64,000 nucleotides of DNA from Brachionus rotundiformis (Eukaryota; Rotifera; Eurotatoria; Ploima; Brachionidae). The position numbers and the translations under genes are program-made. Shown here piece by piece: positions 1 to 12,600 of the stretch. Below the pieces are notes generated by a model. That model searched no databases. It had not been told where the DNA came from and saw nothing but the letters and a program-made list of their open reading frames with translations. Location of the stretch: positions 2,847,257-2,911,256 of the forward strand of contig JAESIW010000200.1 in assembly GCA_016802295.1 (NCBI GenBank), given 5' to 3'. Numbering within the stretch: the first letter of the stretch is position 1; each line of letters starts with the position of its first letter.

Positions 1-3000
1 AAATTACGGATGTCAGATTTTTATTTATCCCAATTTAGCTAGACTAAATATTAAACAGTGAGACAAAAATTTACCATTATTTTTATCATACTAAAACCCA
101 TTAATATTATATTTAAAAATCTCGACTAGAAAAGTTTAATTGAGTTTATTTTTTACACCTTTATTAAAAAAGCTTTATTTTTATTTGGAAATAAAGATAA
201 AATTTGGAAACTTATCGCTTTTATTTCATTTTCGACCTGTAACTGATGATAAATGGGCGTACGAAATATTCATTTTTGGCAGCTCTTTCTCTCAAACCTA
301 TGGTTGGATTAATCTATAAGATATTTAAGCATCGTTTTAAGTTTATCTTTGAATAGAACAAAAATATTCAAATTAAATTGACGTATTTTGCCGATTAGGC
401 ATCTTGTTGGACTAGGGTTTGAATTTGTTATAATCATATCCCACTGATAAAATTGCCTCCTTATCTGATTAAATTATTCACTAATTTAAATAAAATTTCG
501 ATTTATTTAAAACAAAAAAAATATTTTAAAAAATCAATTATTGTAGCTATTTGAAAATGGACACTAACTTAATTTCTCTGAGGCAGTTTAAATGCTAGTT
601 AGGACAAACATAGCATTTTTGAATTTGTTACGTGATGGTAAAAACAATCTTTCACTCAGCAGAAATATCCAAATGCGGAAATATCCTTCCAATAATGATG
701 AGAGTCACTTGCGAGTATTCTAATATATTTAGTAAGAATTATAATAACATAGAACAAAAAAAACGCATCTATGTTTTAATAAAATTCATTTTAACGATTT
801 CCTGCTATTTGAAATTAGAACAATAATTTATCTAAAAAGAGGAAATAGATGAAATTTTTTTTAAATTCTTTCGAGTATAATAATTTATTTGAAATCATAG
901 GAAAATTAATTAAAATCCATTACTTTCTATTTATTCTAGGCGAATATGTCTTAAAAGCTGAAATAATTGCGAAATATGCTTAAGTATCTTTTAAAATTCG
1001 ATTAAGACCCCAGCTAAAAGAAAATTGTTATAAAACTAAAATTTTTCAATTGTTTAAAGACTAATTTTATTATTATGTTCTAAGAAGTGAACCAACAAAT
1101 CGTTACTTTATACAGATTATTTAAAATTTTGATCATTAAATATATTTTTATTTATAACCTAATTGAAAAAAAATTTAAATTAATTTAAACTACTCGAATT
1201 AAAAATTCGAATTTAATTAAAAAATATGACGAATATCTAAACAAAAATGCATAAGCTCTAGATAATTTTTATCTTTTATTTTAAATTATTAAAAAGATAT
1301 CAATTTTCCAACAACAACTTTTAATAGTTACTCGTTAGTGCATGACTTTACTCTAGAGAAAAATCAACACAAATAAAAATATTCTTAAATTAACAACATA
1401 ACTAGATGCTATTAATTAATCTTAATTGATCCTAAAATAAAATGTCATATGTGCTCTTCTTTGATCAAAGCAATATTGATTTGTTCACTAGGACATGAAT
1501 TCATTTTTAAAATAAACCTAATTTAGCTAAAAAAATAAAGATTACTATTCAAATAAATTTAATGTAAATCTCTGGCTCTAATTGTGGTGATATTTGTTTC
1601 CAAAATAGGTACGGATATAATTAGAAAAGATCACTGAATTTAAATAAAAAATTAAGCCAAGTATTTGAAAAATGATTTTTTATCAATTTTATTTATCTGT
1701 TTTTGGTCTTGAAGATACAAATAGGAATTACGGAAAATAACCCTATTCAAAATTGGAATATATAAATGATTGTTGTGATTTGTACATGATTGACTAGAAA
1801 ACTCTTAAAATAAGCTACAAAAAAATTAATTAGAAAATTTTGTTTTTAAACTAGGACATGGATAAAAAGTATTTTTTTAAAGAGTTTTTAACCGAAAATT
1901 TGAACATTTTCTTGGCTCGCTTTAAATTAATTGGAATCAAGAAACTATAAAAAAATTGTTTATAAATTTGAAAATTTGAAAAAAAAAAGAAGCCTTATTT
2001 TATAAATGACCAAAGCAAAATATATCTTTCTTTTAGTTGACGTTGGTCAGGTATCAAGAGACATATACAATTTATGAGAATAATTTTTACCGAAAAGCTA
2101 AATCAACTATCAAAACAATCATTTTGTATTTGTAAACCTTAGTTGCCTAAGAAACTTATTAACTTTTTAAATTTTTGAACTCGTTTGAAACAATTATATG
2201 GACTAGTTAATCCTTTGATTATTTAAAAATTTTGACGAAGCCTAAAATTTTATTAAACTCAAGTATCACTTTAATAAGTGTTTGTTCTCTTGAAAGCAAA
2301 TATGTCCATTTTTAGATAATCTGACAATATTTTATTTTGCTAATATATCATAAAGCTATATAATCAACCACATTCATAAAATGATAGACCTTTAGATTTA
2401 AAAAACCTTGAAATTATTGACAGAAATTAAAACCCTGAAGCTTAAATGTATATTTTTGTTTAAAATCGTTAAAATTTTTAATATAAATCAAATGCAGCGT
2501 TTCTTAAAAACTAAATCATATAATTTTTATTGACTAAACTTTTCTAGCAAATTTAACGTGATTTCTGCTTAATTGAATCAATATTCTATATTTACTTAGT
2601 CAAATATTTATCTAAAACTGAGAAAAATAAATTACTTATTATTAAAATATTTTGTTATATCCAAAAACATTAGATTTTGAAAATAAGAACAATTTATTCA
2701 ATGATTAATCAATTTTGAGTCATGACAAAAAAGATTTAAAGCACTCGCGAGTCTTATTCTATAAACTGATACTACTTTTTACTAAAAAATAATCTATTAA
2801 TTTAAGTGGTTTTAAACGAGAGTTTGTATTGTAGAGAATTTGTAGCTTATGATTTATAGTCTAACTAAAAATCAAAAACAAAATACAAATTTAATTTTTT
2901 TCGAAATATTAGTTAAATATAAAGAAATGGCACAGCTCATTTAATCTTAATTAAGTGAGGCAATTAAAATTGTCGTTCACGAATTTTGCTGTATTATTAA

Positions 3001-5201
3001 TATATGACAAGGTGTATGAATTTTATCGGAAACTAAAATCATGTTCGGTTAAACAGATACGAAAAGGAAATTTTAAAAATAAATGTTTTTAAAAAATTCT
3101 GTCGCTTTTTGCACGACTTAATCTGACAATTTAGCTTATTCAAATAAATTACATTAGGACACTCGGATCTACAAAGAAATAAATGCGATGGTTAACCAAA
3201 TCCGGAAAAAACTGAAATCCAAAACTTCAGTCAATTAATTCTAATAAAAATAAAATATGACATTTATTGTAAAGTTTTATATTGCATCCGCCAAGATTTA
3301 GATTGTAAAAGCCAGATTTAGTCATTTTTTTTCTATTACCATTAAACTAAGTTATCGGATTTTGATTTTTTTTAATTTGAAAAAGTAAAACTTAATTCTT
3401 ATAATTTAGTAAACGATTGCATTTTTAATCCTTTTTAAAACAAAAAATGGCATTATGTGATAAAATTAAAAATAAAAGAGTAAGTGGGATTTTAATTCTT
3501 CTGTCGATTTACCAAATTAAATGATAGTTGAAAGATTAAGATTAATCTTAAAATTTTAATAAAAAAATCTTATAATTAGATAAATCTTAATAAATTACAA
3601 ATCTTAATAAAGATTAATCAATTCTTTGAATATATGATTTACGCACCTATTTGATTATAAAATAATTTCGAAAAAAAATTTTGCATGTTAATTTAAATTT
3701 TTAGATTGAGCTTTGAAAAAGAATGACCAGACAAACTCAAATAAAAAAAATAAGAACTTGAGCAAATTTAATCAGACCTTCGCTTTGCCATTTTTTTTGG
3801 CTCTTGTAAATTATCTCAAATATTTGTTTCTTATCATATTTAAATTCCGAGTTATAAATTTCTGAGAGAAAAAATTTTCCAAGATAAAACCGAAAGTAAT
3901 TTTTTCATTCAGTTTCGGACATAAATTAAAACTAACTTTATTAAAAATCAATAAAAAAAATATTAAAAAACGCAGTAGAGAGGTTTGTTTGTTTTAATAA
4001 ATGTGTCGTCTATGAATGTGTTTGTATTACTTGGTCGGAATTAACAAAAAAACTTCAAAAAGTATCGATTAAATAGTTTAAATATTTCATCATATAGAAA
4101 ATTCTTTAATTAATCAAAAAACAAAATTTAATTCGAATTATTTTGCCCATAAAACTCTAAAATTAATATTTGATTTAATTTTTATTTCAAGTGACCTTGT
4201 TAACTTAGCTTAATAGAGAATTTACCTGATAAGCAAATGGCTCTAATTAAAATAGTTTTAAATGCCTCACATGCCTTTAAAATTTTATTCAAAATTAGAA
4301 TTTACGAGCTATGTTTATGATATCCTATTTTTTCAACTGGTTTTGAACAGGAATTTTTCTTGAAAAAATATTAACAACAAAACATAATGATTAAATTTTT
4401 ATTCTATTAAAGAAAATTAAGAGGATAAAATAAAAATTTGTTAATAGAATTATTGAAATTATAAAAGATGTTTCTTTTTTAATGAAAATTTCGGTCTTTC
4501 AGTAATTAATCTAAATTGTGATTTGGAATGAGTCACAATATCACGTTTTAAAAAAAAATTAAAATAAAAAAGTTTCCTCTCAAAAATTTTTAATGTGTTT
4601 TATTTTATGGTTTCTTTTTCAAAAACTAAAGGATATTTTTTTAAAGGTTTAGAACGAAGAAATGCTTGCAGTATGAGCAAAAAAAACATCTCGCATTTAT
4701 GCCTTGAGAAAATTTCTACTTCCTTAACTTCAATAAAAGAAAATTGCATTTCAATTAATAAATTTATATGATAAAAAAAACAACATAAGAACTAACAACA
4801 AAAGAGTCATTCGAGTGAAATTAAAATGAGAGATAATTTTCTATACATAAAGAACCGATAGAAACCTTATGTAATTAAATAAACAAAACGGAATTAAGTT
4901 CTTCATTTGAACTAGGTTATTATTTAAAATCCACGAATGGAAAAAAAACAAATTAAACTACTCAAAACCATTTGACTCTAATACCCATTAATTCAAAACT
5001 TCTAAATAATATAGACAAAACACTTTGAGATATTATTTTTATCTGCATGTCAATAAAAGCTTAATTTAAACCTTTAAGTGTAATTAAAATTTGGTTTTAA
5101 AAATAAAATTTCTTTTCTTTTAAATTATTTGACAAATAAAGTTGTTTTTTTAAAAATTTATTGCGATATTTTAATCTATATCTACTAAAATGAGAATATT
5201 T
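1..5201. other. gene-free AT-rich stretch
   Basis: No exon-like open frame, splice-site pair or RNA gene could be supported on either strand. The only open frame above 60 codons (632-826, +) has AT-driven composition and no recognisable domain. A cluster of near-palindromic AATCTT/AAGATT words lies around 3530-3620 and looks like low-complexity drift. Confidence 0.6.
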
Positions 5202-6998
5202 TTATTTAGCTTCATCGTTGTCCGAAGAATCGAACCCTATTTCTTTTTTCGAGCTGAGAAAAACATTTAACTCTTCGACTGTTTTAGGATATTCTTGTAC
5301 ATCTGACTGATTAAAGTCAAGTTTTAAGTCACTCAAAGTGGCTACTAATGAAGCATCATCTGTTTGACTAGCACAATCTTCCTTGTTCCATGTATGGACA
5401 TTTTTTATGCATTCTAAAATTATCTCTTTAGAAACCAAATTTTTGTCTAACAAATAATTTAGCATTTCTGTATCGTTCTCTTGGTAAAGGTCCATAATGA
5501 GCAAATTTAAATCGCTTTTGTCTTCATTAGTTAGAACATAGCCCTTATTGAGCAAGAGCATAATAATGTCTTTATGATTCCGGAAAATAGCTTGTTGGAA
5601 ACAGGTCCTGGTAATTGGTGAACAATCGTTTACGTCTGCACCTAGATTGATTAGGTACTCAGCTATTTCACAAAAACCAGAATTGCATGCCAAAAACAAA
5701 GGAGTTTCTCCTGCTTGGGTGCTTTTTAAATTTATCGGACATTTGCTATCGACCAACAATTTGGCAATTTGCAAATTTTCATATTGTGCCATTGCCGTAC
5801 AATGTAATGCAGTCATATTGAATTCTGGTTTTACTATTGGATTGGCGCCTCTTTCCAACAGTAGCTCCACAATATCAGTACTGCTTCTTTCACATGCAGC
5901 CCAAAGTGGATTTAGAATAACTCCATTTTCGTCTTCTCTAGTCTCGTTAGCACTACATCCAGCGTCTAACAGCATTAATAGTATTTCCTTGTTGCTCAAA
6001 AAAGCCGCATCTGTAACATATGAACAATTCGGATGTCTTATGTTCAAATCGAAACCATTTTTTAGCAAAAATTCAACCACTTTTGGACAAGTATTCATTA
6101 TGGCTAAAACCATGCATGTGACACCTTCATCATTGATAAAATTCAAATTTGCTTTATGGTCCAATAAAACTTGCTGCAATTCCACATTTTCTTGTTCACA
6201 AGCGTACATAAATGGTGTACAGCCATTCAGATCGGTCTCATTACAATCCATATTAAATTCTTCCAACAATCTTGTGATCAAATTTATTAGGCTCTTATTT
6301 TCATTATTCACTTTATCATTTAAACCCTCAACTTGTAAACCACTTTCACCATTATCTTTACACAAAAGATGTAAAATATTTTTTCCACTTATATCTTTTA
6401 CTTGTACATTGACATTATTGTTAATAAGGAGTTCTAAAATTGGTACATTCTTATAATAAGCAGCACCATGAGCACAAGTACAATTGTCAATATTGAGTGT
6501 GTTAATATCACATCCACACTTAACCAAGGCTTCACAAGTGGGTAGGTCTCCGAGTTTAGTCGCCCAGTGTAGGGCTGAGTCGTTTCGGGTTGTCAAAGTA
6601 TTTACTGAACCACCATATTGGACAAGTAGCTCGATGCAATTGTGTCGGTTGATTGTTAAAGGGTCAGGACCTATACCTGCGCAGAAATGAATTGGGGAAA
6701 TGTTGTTCAAATCATTGAATGAACATAGCGCATTAGGATCCATTCGGTCAATTTTTAAGTAGCGTTCTACCAATTCTACAAGACCGTAGCCACATGCTGT
6801 ATGAAGTTTTAAAAGGCCTTTGACCAAAGATTTCGAAACCATGTCTTCTATTATTTCATTTGCAAGATTAAAATTTTTTTCCTGATAGGCGTCTTTCAGA
6901 AGTAAAATACACATCTTGGACTCTTCAGACTTTTCAAATTCGCAGTCGTCGATCATATTTTGGTCGGATTCGCTGGAAACCTTTGGACATGCGGCCAT
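5202..6998 (-). CDS. ankyrin-repeat protein, 598 aa, single exon
   Basis: One uninterrupted frame, ATG at 6998 in good context (aaaATGGCC), TAA at 5202. An acidic N-terminus of about 55 residues is followed by roughly a dozen ankyrin repeats (about residues 60-530). They are visible as recurring units such as SALHWATKLGDLPTCEALVKCGCDIN, of which the clearest core is ALHWATKLGD, then TPFMYACEQ, TALHCTAMA and TPLFLACNSG, each followed by a LLxxGAxxN-type turn. One repeat carries an insertion (about residues 215-235). The C-terminal 60 residues are acidic and non-repeat. There is no death, SOCS, kinase or membrane segment, so it is a scaffold-type ankyrin protein of unknown partner. A polyadenylation signal (AATAAA on the minus strand, 5157-5162) lies about 40 bp past the stop. 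The absence of introns contrasts with most neighbours; a processed retrocopy is possible, but the frame is intact. Confidence 0.9.
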   Translation of the reverse strand: MAACPKVSSESDQNMIDDCEFEKSEESKMCILLLKDAYQEKNFNLANEIIEDMVSKSLVKGLLKLHTACGYGLVELVERYLKIDRMDPNALCSFNDLNNISPIHFCAGIGPDPLTINRHNCIELLVQYGGSVNTLTTRNDSALHWATKLGDLPTCEALVKCGCDINTLNIDNCTCAHGAAYYKNVPILELLINNNVNVQVKDISGKNILHLLCKDNGESGLQVEGLNDKVNNENKSLINLITRLLEEFNMDCNETDLNGCTPFMYACEQENVELQQVLLDHKANLNFINDEGVTCMVLAIMNTCPKVVEFLLKNGFDLNIRHPNCSYVTDAAFLSNKEILLMLLDAGCSANETREDENGVILNPLWAACERSSTDIVELLLERGANPIVKPEFNMTALHCTAMAQYENLQIAKLLVDSKCPINLKSTQAGETPLFLACNSGFCEIAEYLINLGADVNDCSPITRTCFQQAIFRNHKDIIMLLLNKGYVLTNEDKSDLNLLIMDLYQENDTEMLNYLLDKNLVSKEIILECIKNVHTWNKEDCASQTDDASLVATLSDLKLDFNQSDVQEYPKTVEELNVFLSSKKEIGFDSSDNDEAK

Positions 6999-7286
6999 TT
7001 TTCTAAAATTTGTTTATTAATTAGACAAACTTTTAGTTTAAATTAATTGTCCACATGTATATAGGTCTATAAAAGTAAACATTACGTGAGCTATTAACAA
7101 AAATTTTATTATTTTATTTGAATTTTTAATTTTAAAGTTTAATTTTTATTTAAACATAAATTTATCTGATTATTTTGAAGTGGAAGTTGGAAACATAAAG
7201 CTTATTAGTTGCAAAAATTCTGAGATAAATTTACAATTTATTAAATAAATAGAAATATGGTATAGCATGATTTTAGACACTGAGTC

Positions 7287-7300
7287 GTTTCCATGGTTAC
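7287..7300. promoter_or_regulatory. X-box-like (RFX/DAF-19) palindrome
   Basis: GTTTCCATGGTTAC is one base away from the GTTNCCATGGNAAC form of the RFX/DAF-19 X-box. It lies about 290 bp upstream of the ankyrin-gene ATG in otherwise AT-only sequence. X-boxes of this type control ciliary genes in animals; any role here is inference. Confidence 0.35.
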
Positions 7301-8725
7301 TCAAATTTTCTTAGATGTATTGATTTATTGCCATAAACCAAGAGGAAAACAAGCTTTGAGAATTTTGCTAAGCAAATTTTTGCAAAATTTCGTTTCTTAA
7401 AGCTTATTTTGTGCGTACATATTTTACATGAATTAATTTTAGTTTAATCTGAGTGTTTATGGTATAATAAAATTAAACTTTTTATTGTTATAATTTTTTT
7501 AAATAGAAATAATCAAAATAAACGCATGGTTGCTGAAAAAAAAATAAGGCAGAAATGATTTCTTATATTAATTGAAATAATTCAAGTTTTTACCAAGATT
7601 TAGGTAGCATTGAAATTCATGTGTTTAAAACTGACACAAAATTTTATTAGTCACTTAAAAATTTTAGGTCAAGTAGATTGTTTAATTTTTTTAAATAAAT
7701 ATTTTGAATATAAACAATCTAAAGTAGCTCAATGAAAAAAAGATTTAGACTGAAATACTCGGAACTTTTATAATTGAAAATTTTTTTAGATAATTGATAA
7801 ATTGAAATATATCAATAAAGTCAAACATTTTAATTCATTTTATTACTAATTTGAAATTTGAAAACTCATATAAAAATATTAACTATCAATATGTTTACTT
7901 TTTAGCAAAAAACATTGATATAATATTTATTTTCTATTTTTTTCCTACTTTTTAAGTTGAAAAATAAAATAATTGTTTATATATATAATTTGAAAATTAA
8001 ATGGATTTCAGCAATTTGTTTTCAACTAATTGTAGAGAATTTATTCTTAAAATTACATTATAATCTAATCTGCTAATTGATCACTGAAAATTATTTTTAT
8101 TTAAAGGAGAAACATTTTTGTTTTTGTTTAAAAAATACATATTTCAATAATTTTGCTAATATTTCCATTATGCTCTAGAAAAAATAATTTAAAAACAGAA
8201 TTCTTTAGGATTTAGCTCGAAAAGAAGAGTCTTCAAGTAAGAATTAGAGGTTTTAGAAGACAACAAAATTATTTCTACAAAGAAATTTAAATTTTCAAAA
8301 TTATCTCTGCCTACAGACTAATTTTTTTTTGTATTTTATTGAAAATTTCAATTTATTACTTAAAAATAACTAATTGCCTAAATAAATAAACAAATATAAA
8401 ATTTTTATGTTTCGTTCTCTAAATTACTAATTTGTCGTCATAAAAACATTGGAAATAAGAATTTTATTTGAAATATTTTTTATAAAAGTATACAAATTAA
8501 AATAATTTTTTAATCTAAATAATATTTTATTTTATTAAACGGATGATTTAGTTTAATATTTTGAAACACTTTTTTTGTTAAAAATTTAAGATTTCTTCTA
8601 AAAATACTAAAAGAAGATTGACCTCAAAGATAAGAAAAAGATAGTAATTAAAAAAGAAAATTTTAAATTTAATTATCGAATGCTATTGAGTCATCCAAGA
8701 ATAAAAAAGTTTTTTTCATCGTTAA
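7301..8725. other. gene-free AT-rich stretch
   Basis: Continuous AT-rich sequence with no supportable exon or RNA gene between the ankyrin gene and the inverted repeat. Confidence 0.6.
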
Positions 8726-9101
8726 GGTATTGTGAATTTCAAACACAAACAGAACAAAAATTCTTCCTTTTTCGATAGATTAAAATTTACTAAAATAAAA
8801 TATAGTTAAAAAAATACTACAACGTAGTGCAATATACTTTGTTGCATCTTTTTTACCAAAATTAAAAACTTGATTTTCATATTTTTAGGTAAACAAAATC
8901 ATTAATCAATTTAATTCTTATTGATGATTTACTTTTTGTCTTGTATCTACATCAGAAGAATTATTTTAGGGTAAAAAAGATGCAACAAAGTATGTTGGAC
9001 AATTTTGCAGTATTTTTTTAAATATATTTTATTTTAATAAATTTTAATTTATTAAAGCAGGAAGAATTTTTGTTCGGTTTGTGTTTGAAATTCACAATAC
9101 C
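8726..9101. repeat. 376-bp inverted repeat (foldback or MITE-like element)
   Basis: The left arm 8726-8857 and the right arm 8970-9101 are both 132 bp. Aligned by hand as reverse complements they match without gaps at about 118 of 132 positions. The outermost 25 bp (starting GGTATTGTGAATTTC) and the innermost 20 bp (TTTGTTGCATCTTTTTTACC) are perfect. A 112-bp spacer separates them and itself contains a smaller imperfect hairpin (AATCATTAATCA against TATTGATGATT). No target-site duplication is obvious: the flanks read GTTAA on the left and ATAATT on the right. Such long matched arms suggest a nonautonomous foldback or MITE-type transposon, or a locus that makes a hairpin RNA. No transposase is encoded; the 61-codon open frame at 9018-9203 is a by-product of AT composition. 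Confidence 0.85.
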
Positions 9102-9663
9102 ATAATTTAAAAAGTAATGATTAATTTTCATCAAATCAAAGTCACTGAATTTGAACAATTTATGTAAGATTTTTATTTTCTTAAAATTTAAAAATAATAA
9201 CATTTATTTAAGATATTCCTGTTTATTGTTGATTAATTAAATGCAATCATTCATTCGATTATTATAAAGAGAATGTTTAAATAAGTATTTTAAAACTGTC
9301 GTAAATAATTTATTTCCAATCGCTATTTTAAATGAATGTTAATGACTAATTTTAAATAGAAAACTTTTCATTTATATGATAAAATTTTTAGCTTTTTTTG
9401 TTATTAATTCAACAAAAAGTAATTAGCGATTTTTAGAGTTATTCAAATAGCAAGATGAGCTTTCATTTAAATATAAATAAATAAGAATATAAATCAAAAA
9501 CAAAACTTCTTCAAAATTATAACTCAAAAATCATAAAATTTGAATAAAATAACTTTTTAATTTTCTAATTGAATAAAAATACGAATGAATCAAGATTTAG
9601 AATAAGACAAATAGAAATGAACAATTAAAATTTTATTTTTAAAATTTTTTAAAAAATTCAAGA

Positions 9664-12600
9664 ATGAATGACGAAATTCTAAAGCGATTAAAAAAAACGA
9701 ACGAAAATTTGATAAATTATCTATCATTGAGAAATAGTGATAAAAATCTTGATTATCTTATTGAAAATTACCTAATCGGAAATGAAAAACGTTACATAAG
9801 TGTATTCAACAATGTGATCAGCAATTATATGTAATTTTTTTTAAAATTCTTCATTAAATGATAAGTCGAGATCAAAGATAATTTTATTAGTTACAATAAT
9901 TTTACTTCCCTTGCATGCTATGGAAGGAAATCTTTAGAAAAAAAATATTTCTTTTCTTTAACATTTTTCAAAAAGCATTTTCACATTTTTCAAACTAACT
10001 GATTTTAAGAATTGATAAAAATGGCTATGATTTGATTTTAAACAATTTTATTCTTAATTACAAAACAAAAATAAAGGAAATAGAGAGCTTTTCATCTACC
10101 TTCGGCTCAAATAATCGTAATTATTATCTTTTAAATACTTAATGAAATATATTTAATCTTTTTTTTTAGCTATAGAGAGATTCTTGACTTCCTCACAATG
10201 TAAATTAGTAAATAATTTTATTTATTTCATAAATTAATTTATCAAATTTATTACAGCATCGAACAATTTTGATTTTGGAAATTTGAATTATCAAAAATTT
10301 TCTGACTATCAAAGAGAAAAGCTTTCTTTGAACAGATCGTCCTACAAGCATTTATGTAATAACACACAGTTAGATCTTTTTGATGAAAAATCATCAGCTT
10401 ATCAAAGTATTATTTTTAAATCAAAAGCTTAATGTAACCTTTTTTAATATGAAAAAAATGAAGAGATAATTAGATTTAATATTTAGTTAAAAGATTTTTT
10501 ACTGTTTGAAAAAAAAATAATTTTTAAATTTTTGATTTTTAACAAAACAAAGTATTTTTTAAAAAATGCAAATTTTAAATATCTTTTAATATTTTTTATC
10601 AGCTAATTCTTAATTTTCTGTGTTCAAGAAATTTTGATTGAGTCGCAAAACAAATCGCAACCGCTTAAAGAAAATAAGCCACCTAGCGAAAAAAATTTCT
10701 TTAAGCAAAATTTAAATTCAAATAATGATCAAGGGCTTGGAAATAATACCAGTGAAGCATCCGCGTCAAATGCTCCATATAAACCATATTTATATAAATC
10801 AAATAGCTTACATTCATCTGGAAACCAAAATATTAACATGAACCATACCAATACCAACGGGAGTAATTTTAATCCTGTAAATTGCTTGAATAACAACACT
10901 TTAAATAACAATCTTGGCGGAAATGGATATTCAAATAAATGTAAGCCACCAAAAAAATAAAAAATTTGAAATTAAATGACAATTTTTGACAAGTCTCTTC
11001 TCTGAGATATGAGCCAAGAGTTACAAAAGTAATTTCTTATTTGATTATTGAAATTCCATTTGATTAATTAAATACTTTAAAAGTGCTATAAACGAAGAAA
11101 TGAAGAAGATGAAGAAAAACAAGAAACTGAAAGAACTTATGACATTGATACAAACGTTTTTAAATCTGCCAAAGAACAATTGCATTTGGATAATGCTAAA
11201 CAAAACCAACCTAATCAACAGCAAAATGGCTACTATTCTATGGCTAAGAGACCAATGAATAATCCTCCCGCGAGCAATCCAGCCAAGTTAGAGTTTCGAA
11301 ATTTTTTTAATGGAATTAATTTGAATTTTTTTGCTTATCCAAGACGTGGTGTCCATAGTAAATTCAATCTTCCCATAAGAAACAACAGTGATGACCAGAC
11401 TCAAAATCAACCAGGCTATTTGAATCAAAATAAAAATAACCAACAAAATAATAATGCAGAAATTGAAAGCTTGAAAAATATTGATCAAAAATTAATTGAA
11501 ATAATAATGAGCGAAGTAAATTATTTAATCTTTTTTACGTCATTTTTATATCTTTTTTTTAATTAAATTTTAGAATATATTAAATTTCGTTTATTTCTTT
11601 TATTTAAGGTAATGGATAAGACACCACCAATTAGTTGGAGTGACATTGCTGGGCTCGAATTTGTCAAAAAAACAATAAAAGAAATAGTCATTTGGCCAAT
11701 GCTAAGGCCGTAATTTAATTTGGAATTTTGACGTAATTTTCAAAAAAGCCTAAAAATTTAAGTAAATTAAGTTAATTATTTTTTAAAATTTTAATTGTAT
11801 GGTTTTATCCAATGTTGAATTGAAACATATTTTAATAATTGTTGGGTTATCAGAATTATAATTATTGCCTTAAATTTATTCATAGTAAAAAGGATTATTT
11901 TAACTTTATATATTACATGGTTTTAATGTCTGATATTTTATCTTACTCGTGGCATAAATTTAAGTCAAGTGTAAATTTTTACCAAATTGATTACTATTCT
12001 CTCTTTAGGCTCTTTTGAACTAAATTTTTGGGGATAAATTATAAATTAGACTTGTTTTTTTTCAGAGATATCTTTCATGGTCTTCGAGGTCCTCCCAAAG
12101 GCCTTCTCTTATTCGGACCACCAGGTTGGTATGTTTTTATCTTATGGAATTGAAATTTAATTTTAGGCACGGGCAAAACTTTAATTGCTAAATGTATTGC
12201 TAATGAGTCTAAATCAACTTTTTTCAGCATTACTGCTTCAACACTAACTTCGAAATGGGTAATTATAAACTTTTAATCTATTAAATTTAAAAAATTTGGA
12301 AAAAGCAAGGAGAGAGTGAAAAATTGGTAAAAGTTCTTTTCGAAGTGGCTAGAAGCTATCAGCCTGCTGTGATATTTTTGGATGAAATTGACTCCCTGTT
12401 ATCGCAAAGGTCTGACGATGACCGAGAATCATCAAGACGTTTAAAAACAGAATTTTTTATTCAAATGGTTTTGAAAATTATTTTAGTTTTTTTGTTTTTA
12501 TTTTTATCATTAAGGATGGAGCTCGCACAACTGGTGAAGAACGAATTCTTCTAATCGGAGCAACTAATAGGCCCCAAGAACTAGATGATGCGGCTAGACG

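Noticed and set aside
632..826. 64-codon plus-strand open frame
   Set aside because: Composition is AT-driven (Ile/Asn/Lys/Leu), with no motif, splice context or promoter; expected by chance over 64 kb.
5647..6456. 269-codon frame antisense to the ankyrin gene
   Set aside because: It is a mirror of the repeat-rich ankyrin coding sequence; residue bias (Ser/Leu/Phe) is that of an antisense shadow.
9018..9203. 61-codon minus-strand frame within the inverted repeat
   Set aside because: Lys/Asn/Phe-rich by base composition, overlaps the right arm, and has no equivalent in the left arm.
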